A stretch of 55,721 nt of DNA from an uncultured Alphaproteobacteria bacterium (GCA_902617465.1 CACMWO010000002.1:1-55721); one strand, 5' to 3'. Numbered from the stretch's first letter, positions 40,827-50,493 are shown. Program-made: numbers and translations. Notes: generated by a model from the letters alone, not told the origin.

Positions 40827-41274
40827 TGAAAATAATTAATAACAGAAAAGTCATTGAAAACAAGAAGTTATAAACTGATAATGGAATACCAAAGTAAGGT
40901 AAGTTGGCATCAGAGCATGTGGTAATTAATGTATTAGACATTAATTCTTCTTTTAATTTTGTAATATCATTTGGAAGCGTGGCAGCTTCACATCCGTTGT
41001 ACTCAATTATCCCAAATGTTGTCAGAGAATGATAACCGGAAATTAGTAATTCAACAAGAAGCAAGATAGTTAGCAATATATAAATTAAATTGAAATATCT
41101 CTTCATTAAAAAATAAAATACACCCAATACCAAAATTAAATAATATGGAACTCGTTGATATACACACAATTTACATGGGCTATAACCATATGCATATTGT
41201 AATATTAAAGCAAAAGACATAGCTACCAGCGAAAACAAAAAAACAAGAAATAAAATATTAGTTTGTTTAATCAT
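40804..41274 (-). CDS. dsbB: Disulfide bond formation protein DsbB
   Basis: A 156-residue four-helix membrane oxidase that regenerates DsbA using quinone. The first redox pair is Cys-x-x-Cys in GYSPCKLCVYQRVPYY. The second periplasmic loop has Cys residues at YNGCEAATLP and ITTCSDANL, as required. It overlaps the YqaA-like gene by 8 bp and coq7 by 23 bp, so the three form one operon. No dsbA is in the window. Confidence 0.93.
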   Translation of the reverse strand: MIKQTNILFLVFLFSLVAMSFALILQYAYGYSPCKLCVYQRVPYYLILVLGVFYFLMKRYFNLIYILLTILLLVELLISGYHSLTTFGIIEYNGCEAATLPNDITKLKEELMSNTLITTCSDANLPYFGIPLSVYNFLFSMTFLLLIIFNAYKKEK

Positions 41275-41836
41275 GATAAAAAAATAAATAAATAAAAAAG
41301 ACTATTCCAAGAGGTATAATTATAAAAATTAATAGTTTATTTCTTTGTAAAATTTCCATACCTAATTCCCCAAATTGTTTAATGATAAAAGCAACAATAA
41401 AAAACCTCAACCCCCTAGATAACAATGAAAGGAGTATAAAATAGATAAAATTAAATTGAGCATATCCACTTGTTAAAGCTATAACTTTGTAAGGTATAGG
41501 TGTAAAACCACCCAAAAAAACTGCAAAAATACCCCAATCATTATAAAAATTCATAAATGCACCCTGTTTGCTTATATCAAAATAAGATTGGGCAACATCA
41601 AAAATGAAATAACCTATGATATATCCAAAAGCGCCACCAATGACTGAAAATATTGTACAATTGAGAGCAGTCACTAAAAACTTTTTAGGGTTAAAATAAA
41701 CTATTGGTATTAAAATTAAATCTGGAGGAATTGGAAAAAAAATACTTTCTATAAAAGCAACTAAAGATAAAAAATATTGTGAATATTTTGATTTAGATTT
41801 TTTTTCAACATATATATGTAAATTCTTCCAAATCAT
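41267..41836 (-). CDS. YqaA/DedA-family membrane protein
   Basis: A 189-residue integral membrane protein of the SNARE-associated/DedA superfamily, YqaA type. Motifs are AFIESIFFPIPPDLILIPIV, GGAFGYIIGY and the signature GGFTPIPYKVIALTSGYAQF, followed by LLSRGLRFF. About four to five helices. DedA relatives are thought to act as lipid or ion transporters; substrate unknown. It leads the operon with dsbB and coq7. Confidence 0.87.
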   Translation of the reverse strand: MIWKNLHIYVEKKSKSKYSQYFLSLVAFIESIFFPIPPDLILIPIVYFNPKKFLVTALNCTIFSVIGGAFGYIIGYFIFDVAQSYFDISKQGAFMNFYNDWGIFAVFLGGFTPIPYKVIALTSGYAQFNFIYFILLSLLSRGLRFFIVAFIIKQFGELGMEILQRNKLLIFIIIPLGIVFFIYLFFYHD

Positions 41837-41859
41837 ATCGATTAATTAATATTTAGTAT

Positions 41860-42987
41860 TTAACCTATAAGGTAATACCAGAGATAAGCAATTATAATAG
41901 CTGGGATCGCACTGTAGAGTGTTGCAACTATTGCTGCCTTTGCAGATATAGCTATCGCAGGGAAAAGTGCATCACCGTCGTTAGATATAGAGTTTCCTAT
42001 TTGTGCGGACATAGGAATTTGACCACTAACATACATGGATGTGATCATAATTTGAGGACCACAGCCAGGAATAAAACCAATTAGTATAGCCATAAGAGGA
42101 ATAAATGGACCAAATAGGATTAATGACTCAAATATTAAACCATTAGTTGATAGATCTATTAATTCGTAGACAACAAATGAAATAATGACCCAAACAGTAA
42201 CAAAGCAAGTTGTGTCTGCAACTTTTCTATAGGAGTTTTCGTGTATTGAAGCCATTTGAATATCTGTTAATGGATTCAAAACCCACAACAAGACACAGTA
42301 TATCGCCAAAATAAATGCCATTACTTCGACCACATTAATCCCAATAAAATTAAAGTTTAGTTCAATGTTAAAAGCATTTAAAATTCCCAAAATAAATCCA
42401 GGAGCTAAAAATAAAAACCAAATAAAATAGAACTTATTTGAAATTTTGTTTTTAGGTAAAAGGTTCGTATTTATATTCTTATTAATTTTATTTTGTAAAA
42501 AATTTTTTGTAAAAGGTTGAGCAATATATCCAGATATTATGCCAACTATAAAAGTTACTGGTAGAATGATTAAAGCAGCCTGAGGTTTTGTTGCAATGAG
42601 AAGAAAAGCTGCATCACCCATAGTACTAATAAGTGCTGCGAGCACACCTCCAAAAGAAACTACTTTTCTAGTGAATAAGCTCATTACCATTATTGCTCCA
42701 CCACAACCAGGTATAACTCCTAACATAGAGCAAATGGGAATTTCAAATTTCCTATTTTGTAAAATTAATTTTTGTAAATTAAAATTTCTCTTTTCAAGAA
42801 TAACAAACAGAAGAAGTGTCACTCCAACAAAGCTAGATACAGCTATGTAGGCGTCACTCGATGATGAAATTAAAATACTTCTAGTCTGTTCAGAAAATAA
42901 AAGAAGGAGAATACATATAAAGAGGAAAATTTTTGAAAATCTTAAATATTGAAATTTTCTACTTAATTCTAATACTAATTCTGTCAT
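41860..42987 (-). CDS. Putative 10-11 TM metal exporter (manganese/ArsP_2-like)
   Basis: A 375-residue polytopic membrane protein with two similar halves, each carrying a GCG motif: GVIPGCGGAIMVMSLFT in the first and GFIPGCGPQIMITSMYVSG in the second. This is the pattern of proteins annotated as putative manganese or heavy-metal exporters. It is divergent from an MntR-type regulator, with a perfect 16-bp palindrome (TTTAGCCTAGGCTAAA) just upstream of its start. Manganese efflux is therefore inferred; iron or another metal is possible. Confidence 0.8.
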   Translation of the reverse strand: MTELVLELSRKFQYLRFSKIFLFICILLLLFSEQTRSILISSSSDAYIAVSSFVGVTLLLFVILEKRNFNLQKLILQNRKFEIPICSMLGVIPGCGGAIMVMSLFTRKVVSFGGVLAALISTMGDAAFLLIATKPQAALIILPVTFIVGIISGYIAQPFTKNFLQNKINKNINTNLLPKNKISNKFYFIWFLFLAPGFILGILNAFNIELNFNFIGINVVEVMAFILAIYCVLLWVLNPLTDIQMASIHENSYRKVADTTCFVTVWVIISFVVYELIDLSTNGLIFESLILFGPFIPLMAILIGFIPGCGPQIMITSMYVSGQIPMSAQIGNSISNDGDALFPAIAISAKAAIVATLYSAIPAIIIAYLWYYLIG

Positions 42988-42990
42988 ATT

Positions 42991-43006
42991 TTTAGCCTAG
43001 GCTAAA
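42991..43006. promoter_or_regulatory. Perfect palindrome, candidate MntR-family operator
   Basis: TTTAGCCTAGGCTAAA is a perfect 16-bp palindrome, 3 bp upstream of the exporter start codon and 74 bp upstream of the MntR-type gene. Its core resembles DtxR/MntR-family boxes, which contain similar AGCCTNNGCT-like dyads. Its location between a metal-responsive regulator and a putative metal exporter makes it the obvious operator. Confidence 0.65.
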
Positions 43007-43080
43007 CAATATAGATATAACTAAATATTAGTCAAACAATTCTTTACTTTTAATTGTTAACAAAATAGATTGAATCAGCT

Positions 43081-43488
43081 ATGAAAAACACTAGATCTAG
43101 TGAGCCATATCAATTTTCAAATATCAGAAGTCAAAATAAGAATGAAATACTAGAGGATTATGTTGAGGCTATTCAAGAAATTCTAAAAAATAAGGGTGAT
43201 GTTAAAAATGCTGATTTAGCTCAACATTTTGGTGTGTCACAAGCTACTGTTAATAAAAATTTGAAGCGTTTAATAAGTTTTAATTTAGCAAAATCTGAAC
43301 CATACCGTTCGATTTTTTTGACAGAAAAGGGAGAAAAATTAGCCACGCAGTCAAAACAAAAGCATGAAATTGTTTATAATTTCTTAATAAAGTTAGGTGT
43401 CTCCAGAAAGACTGCAGAAAATGACAGTGAAGGTATTGAGCATCACGTTAGTGATGAAACATTAAAGTTAATGAAAAAATTTAAATAA
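43081..43488 (+). CDS. mntR: MntR/DtxR-family metal-dependent regulator
   Basis: A 135-residue regulator. The N-terminal winged HTH reads EDYVEAIQEILKNKGDVKNA, then DLAQHFGVSQATVNKNLKRL. The dimerisation/metal-binding half contains QKHEIVYNFLIKLGV and ENDSEGIEHHVSDETL, where His and Glu residues match metal ligands of MntR. It lacks an SH3-like C-terminal domain, as in MntR rather than DtxR. Divergent from the putative metal exporter across a palindrome. Metal identity (Mn or Fe) is inferred from the family. Confidence 0.87.
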   Translation: MKNTRSSEPYQFSNIRSQNKNEILEDYVEAIQEILKNKGDVKNADLAQHFGVSQATVNKNLKRLISFNLAKSEPYRSIFLTEKGEKLATQSKQKHEIVYNFLIKLGVSRKTAENDSEGIEHHVSDETLKLMKKFK

Positions 43489-45057
43489 TTATTTTTTAGT
43501 CTTCGACAGCATTCTTTTTTCTAGCACGTTATCGAACAAATAAATTACGATAGATAGAAAACAAATAATTGTTAAAGCATGCAAACTTCCATACTCAAAC
43601 ATTTCATTAGATGAATATTCGTATAGGCTAGTAGCAAGTGTATCAAAATTAAAAGGTCTAAGTAGTAAAGTAATAGGTAACTCTTTTACAGTATCGACAA
43701 ATACTAAAAAAAATCCTGCTAATATACTTAACTTCACCTGAGGTAAAATTATTCGAAAATATGTTGTTGACGATCTTCTTCCAATTAATCTTGAGGCATC
43801 ATCAATTGATTTTCCAATTTTTTCCAACCCTGAGTCTAAAGAATTATTTGATAGAGCAATTAATCTAATTATCAGAGCTAAGGACAAGCCCAATAAAGTG
43901 GTAGACAAAGATAATGTTGTTAATCGATCAAAATAAAATAAAAAGAAAAGTACTCCTAAAGCTATTACTACACCTGGTATTGCATACCCAATATTTATTA
44001 TTTTTTTGTAATATATAATGTGATTTTTATTAGTGAATCTTGAGTAAAAACTAATAAATACTGAGATTACAGCACATCCAATTCCAGCAATAACTCCAAG
44101 CACGATTGAATTATATAGTGAGGTAAAATAGTTATTAAAATCAATAAAATTTAAATTATTTAAAAATGTATAAATTACAAAAATAAGAGGCAGAATAAAG
44201 CCAAACAAAATAGGTAAGACTCCTAAGATTAATGCAATTATTCCAATGAACTTTCCTAATTTATATTTTGACCACTGAATATTTTCATAAGTATTATTAT
44301 TGAATTTCCTTTTACCCCTTAATTTTTGCTCAAAAAAATATAACAAACCCATTACTAAAATAATAAATAAGGCCAATAGAAAAGCTAAAGGTAAGTCATT
44401 TAATATCGCTATATAATGAAAAACTCCAACCGAAAGTGTTTGTAAACCAAAAAAATCTGCAACACCAAAATCATTGACTGTTTCCATCAAAACTAATGCT
44501 AGTCCCGCAGCTATTCCAGGTAGGGCCATGGGTAAACCAATTTTAAAAAAACATTGATAGGGATTTTTACCAAGAGTTTTTGCAGCCTCTATATATCTTG
44601 CTGAGAAATTTATGATTGCAATCCTAGTTAGGATATAAACATATGGAAAAAAAGATAATGAAATTATTAGCGAAGCCACAATACTATTTCTTATAGAGAA
44701 ACCATTATAAAACAAAAATTTGAGAGTTATAAAACCACCTGGCTCCAAAATTTCGGCATAAGTATATGCTGAAATATAGGCTGGAACTGCTAAGGGCAGT
44801 ATTGCAAATATTTGTAAAAATTTTCGTCCCCAAAATTCGGTCATTGTATTTATCCATGCCAATGGCACACTGATGATTGTTGTAAAAATACTTACCATTA
44901 CTATGAGTTTAGTAGACCCAATTAAATATCTATTAATGTAGAGCTCATTGGTTAAAAAAATTGCACTCAAACCATTTGTTATAACCAAGGCTATAGGGGT
45001 AAGTAGTAAGAAGCTAATTAATAAAAAGAAAAATAATTTAAATATATTTTCTATCAT
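43489..45057 (-). CDS. Iron(III) ABC transporter permease (FbpB-like, two-domain)
   Basis: A 522-residue permease with about twelve helices formed by two homologous halves, typical of FbpB/SfuB/ThiP permeases. EAA loops are IEAAKTLGKNPYQCFFKIGL in the first half and DDASRLIGRRSSTTYFRIIL in the second. The late DTVKELPITLLLRPFNFDTL is a hallmark of iron-type permeases. No binding protein or ATPase lies nearby, so partners must be elsewhere. It overlaps the LysE-family gene by 4 bp. Confidence 0.87.
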   Translation of the reverse strand: MIENIFKLFFFLLISFLLLTPIALVITNGLSAIFLTNELYINRYLIGSTKLIVMVSIFTTIISVPLAWINTMTEFWGRKFLQIFAILPLAVPAYISAYTYAEILEPGGFITLKFLFYNGFSIRNSIVASLIISLSFFPYVYILTRIAIINFSARYIEAAKTLGKNPYQCFFKIGLPMALPGIAAGLALVLMETVNDFGVADFFGLQTLSVGVFHYIAILNDLPLAFLLALFIILVMGLLYFFEQKLRGKRKFNNNTYENIQWSKYKLGKFIGIIALILGVLPILFGFILPLIFVIYTFLNNLNFIDFNNYFTSLYNSIVLGVIAGIGCAVISVFISFYSRFTNKNHIIYYKKIINIGYAIPGVVIALGVLFFLFYFDRLTTLSLSTTLLGLSLALIIRLIALSNNSLDSGLEKIGKSIDDASRLIGRRSSTTYFRIILPQVKLSILAGFFLVFVDTVKELPITLLLRPFNFDTLATSLYEYSSNEMFEYGSLHALTIICFLSIVIYLFDNVLEKRMLSKTKK

Positions 45058-45650
45058 ATGATTATGTAAAAAACACAGCCTAGTAACAATAGTGCCATTA
45101 ATCTATTAAAATAAATAATTTTTCTTTTATCATTAAGATATTTTCTAAATGAGTGCCCAATAGCAGCCCAAACTACAGCACTAGTTGATGTTGAAATTAT
45201 AAAACAAATAAAGATTAAAATAAATTCCTCTAGATATGAGAATTTATTTTGTATAAAAATTGCAGAACTAGACATGGAAACACTTACAGCTTTAGGATTT
45301 ATTAATTGAAAAAAATAAATATCTCTAAATGTAAATCTCCTTTTATTATTATTGTCTGAAAATTCAGTTGAAATAAAAATTTTATAAGCCAGATAAGTTA
45401 AGAAGATCGTGGCTACTATTTTTATAAAATTCTTAAAATTTGGATAGTTTTCATAAATCTCTCCTATTCCTAATAAGCAAAGCGTTAAAACCGATAAAAA
45501 TCCAAAAAAGACACCTAACATAAGTGGAATTGTTGCTTTAAAACCATAATTAACAGCATTTGTTGAAAGAATTATGTTATTAGGTCCCGGTGTAATGGCA
45601 GCAGTCATTGCAAAAGTGAGTATGGGCGCCATAAAGTAAATGTATTCCAA
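45054..45650 (-). CDS. LysE/RhtB-family amino acid exporter
   Basis: A 198-residue membrane protein with six helices. The signature TPGPNNIIL lies near residue 21, followed by GFKATIPLMLGVFFGFLSVL and QLINPKAVSVSMSS. These match RhtB-type exporters of amino acids or their derivatives. It is coupled to the iron permease by a 4-bp overlap. Substrate unknown. Confidence 0.88.
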   Translation of the reverse strand: MEYIYFMAPILTFAMTAAITPGPNNIILSTNAVNYGFKATIPLMLGVFFGFLSVLTLCLLGIGEIYENYPNFKNFIKIVATIFLTYLAYKIFISTEFSDNNNKRRFTFRDIYFFQLINPKAVSVSMSSSAIFIQNKFSYLEEFILIFICFIISTSTSAVVWAAIGHSFRKYLNDKRKIIYFNRLMALLLLGCVFYIII

Positions 45651-45711
45651 AGTATCGAGATATTATTCTTAAATTTAAATAAATATACAATTAGTTATCA
45701 ATTTGCCTAAT

Positions 45712-45739
45712 TTGTCTTAATAATATAAGTAAATAAGAT
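45712..45739 (+). promoter_or_regulatory. Possible promoter of tRNA-Leu
   Basis: TTGTCT (45712-45717) and TAAGAT (45734-45739) with a 16-bp spacer end 8 bp before the first base of tRNA-Leu, a suitable distance for transcription start. The match is moderate. Confidence 0.4.
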
Positions 45740-45747
45740 TATTTTAA

Positions 45748-45833
45748 GGCGTTGTGGCGGAATGGTAGACGCGCCGGATTCAAAATCCGGTGAGGGCAAC
45801 CTCGTGAGAGTTCGAGTCTCTCCAGCGCTACCA
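45748..45833 (+). tRNA. tRNA-Leu (anticodon CAA)
   Basis: An 86-nt class II tRNA. Acceptor GGCGTTG pairs with CAGCGCT (with wobbles), the D-arm includes TGGCGGAATGGTAGACGC, the anticodon stem CCGGA/TCCGG closes TTCAAAA with anticodon CAA, the variable arm is GGGCAACCTC, and the T-arm is GAGAGTTCGAGTCTCTC. Discriminator A and CCA end at 45833. Confidence 0.95.
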
Positions 45834-45848
45834 ACAACAGTTAAAACT

Positions 45849-46319
45849 ATGAAAAATATTAAAAATTTAACGGCAGTTTTCTCATTGTTTTCCACAGGTA
45901 TTACGATTGTAACAAATGGAACAAACAGAAAACAATTTTTTGGTTGTACAGTCAACTCTTTCTCAAGCCTTTCTCTTGTCCCTCCAAAGTTTTTATTTTG
46001 TCTTGGAAATGAAAATTTAAATTTAAAAAGCTTTAAATTAAATAGTCCTTTAAACGTAAATTTTTTAGCTAAATCTCAACTTAATTTATCTAATAGATTT
46101 GCTGGATCATTAGAGAAGAGATGGGTGAATACAAAATATAAAATTGCGAATAATAAGGTTCCTTTCTTTCCGGAGTCTTTAGGGTTATTAGAGGCAAAAG
46201 TCGAAAAAAAAGTAATATCAGGCGATCATACAATTATCATATGTTTAATAACAAACTGCATAAAATTAAACACAAAAAAACCCCTTATTTATTATAAGAG
46301 CAAATATCACACCGTTTAA
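45849..46319 (+). CDS. Flavin reductase-like (FMN-binding split barrel) protein
   Basis: A 156-residue protein of the flavin reductase DIM6/NTAB type. The start MKNIKNLTAVFSLFSTGITI is followed by VTNG and FGCTVNSFSSLSLVPPKFLF, the standard FMN-binding strand. Near the end is GDHTIIICLI, matching the family's HxxxxG-type strand. It likely supplies reduced flavin to a monooxygenase, partner unknown. I start at the ATG at 45849; an upstream frame runs through tRNA-Leu and is not coding. Confidence 0.85.
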   Translation: MKNIKNLTAVFSLFSTGITIVTNGTNRKQFFGCTVNSFSSLSLVPPKFLFCLGNENLNLKSFKLNSPLNVNFLAKSQLNLSNRFAGSLEKRWVNTKYKIANNKVPFFPESLGLLEAKVEKKVISGDHTIIICLITNCIKLNTKKPLIYYKSKYHTV

Positions 46320-46327
46320 TTCTTTCT

Positions 46328-47263
46328 ATGAAATATATCAATAGTAGTTTTGATGAAATTAATATCGATGAAAAACTGTGTTTAACAATAGGTAACTTTG
46401 ATGGCATTCATAAAGGCCATAGAGAAATTATAGAAAACTTAATACATAAAACTAAAATATCAAAATCTAAATCTGCTATTTTATCATTCACACCACATCC
46501 AAAAATTTATTTTAAAAAACAAAATAATTTTATGATTAATTCTCAATTAAAAAAAAAAGAGATTTTAGAAAGCTTAGGTTTAGACTATTTGATTGACTTA
46601 CATTTTAATAAAAAATTTACTCAACTAAATCACTTAGAATTCGAAGAAAAAATTTTATTAGGAAAACTTAATGCCAAAAAAATTTTAATAGGAAGAGACT
46701 TCCAATATGGAAATCAAAGAAAAGGAAACATAGAGACATTAAGAATATTTTGTGAGAAAAATAATATTCAACTAAACGAAATTGATCTAATTTTCGATGA
46801 CCAAAATAATAATAAAATTTCCTCAAGTAAAATAAGAGAAAATCTAAATTTAGGAAATATTGAATTAGCAAATAAAGATTTGAAAAGAAAATTTAGCATT
46901 TCTGGTAAAGTTATTAAAGGCGATCAGAGAGGTCGTTCAATTGGTATTCCCACAGCCAATATAGAGTACCCTCTCAATACAATTATTGTTCCATATGGTG
47001 TCTATGCTGTAGAGACCACGATTGATGGAAATACTTATTTTGGTATTGTTAATTTTGGTATAAGACCAACCTTTAATAAAGAAAAGCCAATTGTTGAGAC
47101 CTATTTGTTTGATTTTGACAATAATATTTATGATAAGAATATAGAATTATTTTTTTATAAACAAATTCGACAAGAGAAAAAATTTAATGGTATAAAAGAA
47201 TTATTAAATCAAATCAATTTAGATATCGTTGAAGCAAAAAAAATATTAAATTATGGAAATTAA
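46328..47263 (+). CDS. ribF: Bifunctional riboflavin kinase/FAD synthetase
   Basis: A 311-residue protein. The N-terminal FAD synthetase domain has TIGNFDGIHKGHREI (nucleotidyltransferase HxGH-type motif), TPHPKIYF, FTQLNHLEFEEKIL, IGRDFQYG and ISSSKIR. The C-terminal riboflavin kinase domain has VIKGDQRGRSIGIPTANIEY, YGVYAVET and VNFGIRPTF. It makes FMN and FAD. Overlaps ileS by 11 bp, the standard ribF-ileS-lspA arrangement. Confidence 0.95.
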   Translation: MKYINSSFDEINIDEKLCLTIGNFDGIHKGHREIIENLIHKTKISKSKSAILSFTPHPKIYFKKQNNFMINSQLKKKEILESLGLDYLIDLHFNKKFTQLNHLEFEEKILLGKLNAKKILIGRDFQYGNQRKGNIETLRIFCEKNNIQLNEIDLIFDDQNNNKISSSKIRENLNLGNIELANKDLKRKFSISGKVIKGDQRGRSIGIPTANIEYPLNTIIVPYGVYAVETTIDGNTYFGIVNFGIRPTFNKEKPIVETYLFDFDNNIYDKNIELFFYKQIRQEKKFNGIKELLNQINLDIVEAKKILNYGN

Positions 47264-50033
47264 AGACTCTATTACTCTTCCAAAGACTGGATTTTCTATG
47301 AAAGCTGACTTGCCTAAAAAAGAGCCAGGAATTCTTGATGAATGGCTTAAAAATGACATATATAAAAAATTAAGAAAACAATCCAATTCTAAAGAAAAAT
47401 TTATTCTTCACGACGGACCTCCTTATGCAAATGGTCATCTTCATATGGGTCATGCCCTTAATAAAATTTTAAAAGATATAATTGTTAAATATCAACAACT
47501 TCTTAATAAAAACTCTATTTATGTTCCTGGATGGGATTGTCACGGACTACCCATTGAATGGAAAATAGAGGAGGAATATAGAGCTAAAAAGAAAAATAAA
47601 GACGATGTACCTGTGATTGAATTCAGAAAACAGTGTAGGGACTTTGCCAATAAGTGGATATCTATTCAAAAAAAAGAATTCCAAAGATTGGGAGTAATTG
47701 GCGATTGGGATAACCCATACACAACCATGCATTTTCATGCAGAGGCACAAATAGTAAGAGAGTTAGGAAAGTTTCTCAAAAATGGTGGTATTTACAAAGG
47801 ACACAGACCAGTTTTATGGTCTGTCATAGAAAAAACAGCACTGGCAGATGCAGAGGTTGAATATCATGACCATAAATCAACAACAATATATGCTTGTTTT
47901 CCAATTTCAAAAACTGATAACAATAAATTAAAAGATAACTCTATTGTTATTTGGACAACTACTCCCTGGACAATACCAGGTAATAGAGCTCTGGCAGTTC
48001 ATAACGATATTGAATACAAATCTTTAAATTTAAAAATTAATGATGGAAACAAAAACGTTATTATAGCTAGCGATTTGGTTGAGTCATTTATTAAAGAAAA
48101 TAAAATTGAAGATTATAAAATTAATTTTTCTATTAAAGGTCATGAATTAACTAATTCTTTTTGCAAACACACTTTATACGACTCTGGATATAATTTTGAA
48201 ATTCCTATTCTTCATGGTGATTTTGTAACTACTGAACAAGGTACGGGCATAGTTCATATTTGTCCAGTTCATGGAATGGATGATTTTATTTTGGGCAAAA
48301 AACATGATTTAGAATTACCCATGACAATAAATGAAAGTGGAATATATTATGATCATATTCCTGTGTTTAATGGCCAACATATCTTTAAAGTTGATCAAAA
48401 TGTTTGTGATGAAATAAAAAAAAATAAAAACCTTATATCACAAGGTATTTTAGTTCATAGCTATCCTCACTCTTGGAGATCTAAAGCCCCCTTGGTATAT
48501 AAAAATACATCACAGTGGTTTATCTCAATGGACACAAATGATTTAAGAACAAAAGCACTTAAAGCTATTGATGAAACTGATTTTTTCCCAAAACAAGGAC
48601 AAAAAAGATTAAGAAGTATGATAAAGGATCGTCCAGATTGGTGCGTGTCGAGACAAAGAGTTTGGGGGGTGCCCTTACCAATATTTGTCAACAAAAAAAC
48701 AGGTGAACCGCTACGCGATCAAAATATTATTGAAAAAATTGCAAAGATTTATGAATTAGAGGGCGGCGATGCTTGGTTTAATTCCGAACCCTCAAGATTT
48801 TTATCACCTGAATATGACCCAAATGATTTTGAACAAGTAAAAGATGTCGTTGAAGTTTGGTTTGATAGTGGTTCAACTCATTCTTATGTATTAGAGGCTA
48901 GAGAAGATCTTCACTGGCCAGCATCGATGTATTTAGAGGGCTCAGACCAACATAGAGGTTGGTTTCACTCCTCATTACTTGAGTCGTGCGGAACAAGAGA
49001 CAAGGCACCTTTTGAAAGTATTTTATCACATGGCTTTGTTGTGGATGGTAAAGGTAGAAAAATGTCCAAGTCAGTCGGAAACGTTATTTCCCCGGATGAA
49101 ATAATCAATAAATACGGCGCAGACATATTGCGTATTTGGGTTGTTGCATCAGATTATTCTGAGGACTTAAAAATTGATAATCAGATTATCAACTACCAAA
49201 TAGACTCTTACAGAAAAATAAGAAACACACTAAGATTCCTCTTAGGAAATCTTAATAACTTTAATAAACAAAATTTAGTTGTCCCAGAAGAAATGCCTGA
49301 ATTAGAAAGGTATCTCTTAACGCGAATTTCAAGCCTTAATGAAAAACTTAAAGAATTAGTTTCAAAACATGATTACCATGCGATTTACACTGCTTTACTA
49401 AATTTTTGCACTCTTGAGCTATCAGCATTTTATTTTGATATTAGAAAGGACTCCTTATATTGTGATGATATAAAAAGTATAAAAAGAAGATCAACTTCAA
49501 CATGTTTACATGTAACATTTGAGTTTTTAACAAAATGGCTTTCACCCATAGTTTCATTTACATGTGAGGAAGCATGGAAATCTAGGAGCTATAGTAACGA
49601 AGAAAGTATTTTATTACAAAATGTTAAAGATGATGAATTTACTTATAAGGATATTTCGCTTGAAAAAGTTTTTGAAGAATTAAAAAAAGTAAGAAAAAGT
49701 GTTACATCTGCCTTAGAGCTAAAAAGAAATGAAAAATTAATTGGCTCAAGCCTTCAAGCTAAAGCAATTTTATTTTTATCAAAAGATACACAAAAATTAA
49801 TTGCAGATTTAGATTTAGCTGAGATGTGCATTGTCAGCAATGTAGAAACACACGATATTTTAAATAGGTCAAAGGAGTCAATCAGTATTGAAGATGAGGA
49901 AATATTTGTAGAGATAAAATTAGCTGATGGAAAAAAATGTGAACGATGCTGGACTGTATTACAAGAAGTATCATCTAGTAAAAATAATTTATGCAATCGA
50001 TGTGAAGATGTTTGGAAATATTTTCAAAAATAA
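47253..50033 (+). CDS. ileS: Isoleucyl-tRNA synthetase
   Basis: A 926-residue class I synthetase. The HIGH-type motif appears as PPYANGHLHMGHALN, the editing domain contains TTPWTIPGNRALAV, and the tryptophan-rich WFISMDTNDLRTKAL follows. KMSKS is in GRKMSKSVGN. The C-terminal zinc finger is CERCWTVLQ with CNRCEDVW. Length and motifs are those of the bacterial type, indicating an intact essential gene. It overlaps lspA by 26 bp. Confidence 0.97.
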   Translation: MEIKDSITLPKTGFSMKADLPKKEPGILDEWLKNDIYKKLRKQSNSKEKFILHDGPPYANGHLHMGHALNKILKDIIVKYQQLLNKNSIYVPGWDCHGLPIEWKIEEEYRAKKKNKDDVPVIEFRKQCRDFANKWISIQKKEFQRLGVIGDWDNPYTTMHFHAEAQIVRELGKFLKNGGIYKGHRPVLWSVIEKTALADAEVEYHDHKSTTIYACFPISKTDNNKLKDNSIVIWTTTPWTIPGNRALAVHNDIEYKSLNLKINDGNKNVIIASDLVESFIKENKIEDYKINFSIKGHELTNSFCKHTLYDSGYNFEIPILHGDFVTTEQGTGIVHICPVHGMDDFILGKKHDLELPMTINESGIYYDHIPVFNGQHIFKVDQNVCDEIKKNKNLISQGILVHSYPHSWRSKAPLVYKNTSQWFISMDTNDLRTKALKAIDETDFFPKQGQKRLRSMIKDRPDWCVSRQRVWGVPLPIFVNKKTGEPLRDQNIIEKIAKIYELEGGDAWFNSEPSRFLSPEYDPNDFEQVKDVVEVWFDSGSTHSYVLEAREDLHWPASMYLEGSDQHRGWFHSSLLESCGTRDKAPFESILSHGFVVDGKGRKMSKSVGNVISPDEIINKYGADILRIWVVASDYSEDLKIDNQIINYQIDSYRKIRNTLRFLLGNLNNFNKQNLVVPEEMPELERYLLTRISSLNEKLKELVSKHDYHAIYTALLNFCTLELSAFYFDIRKDSLYCDDIKSIKRRSTSTCLHVTFEFLTKWLSPIVSFTCEEAWKSRSYSNEESILLQNVKDDEFTYKDISLEKVFEELKKVRKSVTSALELKRNEKLIGSSLQAKAILFLSKDTQKLIADLDLAEMCIVSNVETHDILNRSKESISIEDEEIFVEIKLADGKKCERCWTVLQEVSSSKNNLCNRCEDVWKYFQK

Positions 50034-50493
50034 ATCAAATAATATTTTAATAATTTTATTTTTATCACTAGTGATTTTAGATCAATCTACTAAATCTCTA
50101 GTTATTAATAATTTTAATCTTTACGAATCAATAGCATTCCTTCCATACATTAACTTCACTTTTGTAGTTAATTATGGCTTTGCTTTTGGACTATTAAACA
50201 ACCCATCTCTTAATCAAATACTAGTCTCAACAGTAATTCTATTAATAATTTTTTATTTTGTTTATTTACTCTTAAAAACACAAGATAAAATTTCTAGACT
50301 AACACTTGTCTTAATTTTAGCTGGAGCAATTGGGAATTTTATCGACAGAATAATGAGAGGTTTTGTTATTGATTTTATTGATGTTTATATAATCAATTTT
50401 CACTGGCCTGCATTTAATATTGCAGATGGCTGCATTACGATTGGATTTATGATATTGATGATAAATATTTTATTTTTAAATAAAAAATTATGA
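50008..50493 (+). CDS. lspA: Signal peptidase II (prolipoprotein signal peptidase)
   Basis: A 161-residue four-helix membrane aspartyl protease that cleaves lipoprotein signal peptides. Conserved blocks are DQSTKSLVI, NYGFAFGLLNN, GAIGNFIDRIMRGFVIDFID and FNIADGCI; the two catalytic Asp residues are in NFIDR and NIAD. I start at the ATG at 50008, which gives MFGNIFKNKSNNIL; it lies within the end of ileS. It is followed by a lipoprotein gene, its likely substrate. Confidence 0.94.
   Translation: MFGNIFKNKSNNILIILFLSLVILDQSTKSLVINNFNLYESIAFLPYINFTFVVNYGFAFGLLNNPSLNQILVSTVILLIIFYFVYLLLKTQDKISRLTLVLILAGAIGNFIDRIMRGFVIDFIDVYIINFHWPAFNIADGCITIGFMILMINILFLNKKL

Noticed and set aside
45762-45848. 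Longer N-terminus for the flavin reductase gene
   Set aside because: The extension reads through tRNA-Leu(CAA); the ATG at 45849 gives a normal start.
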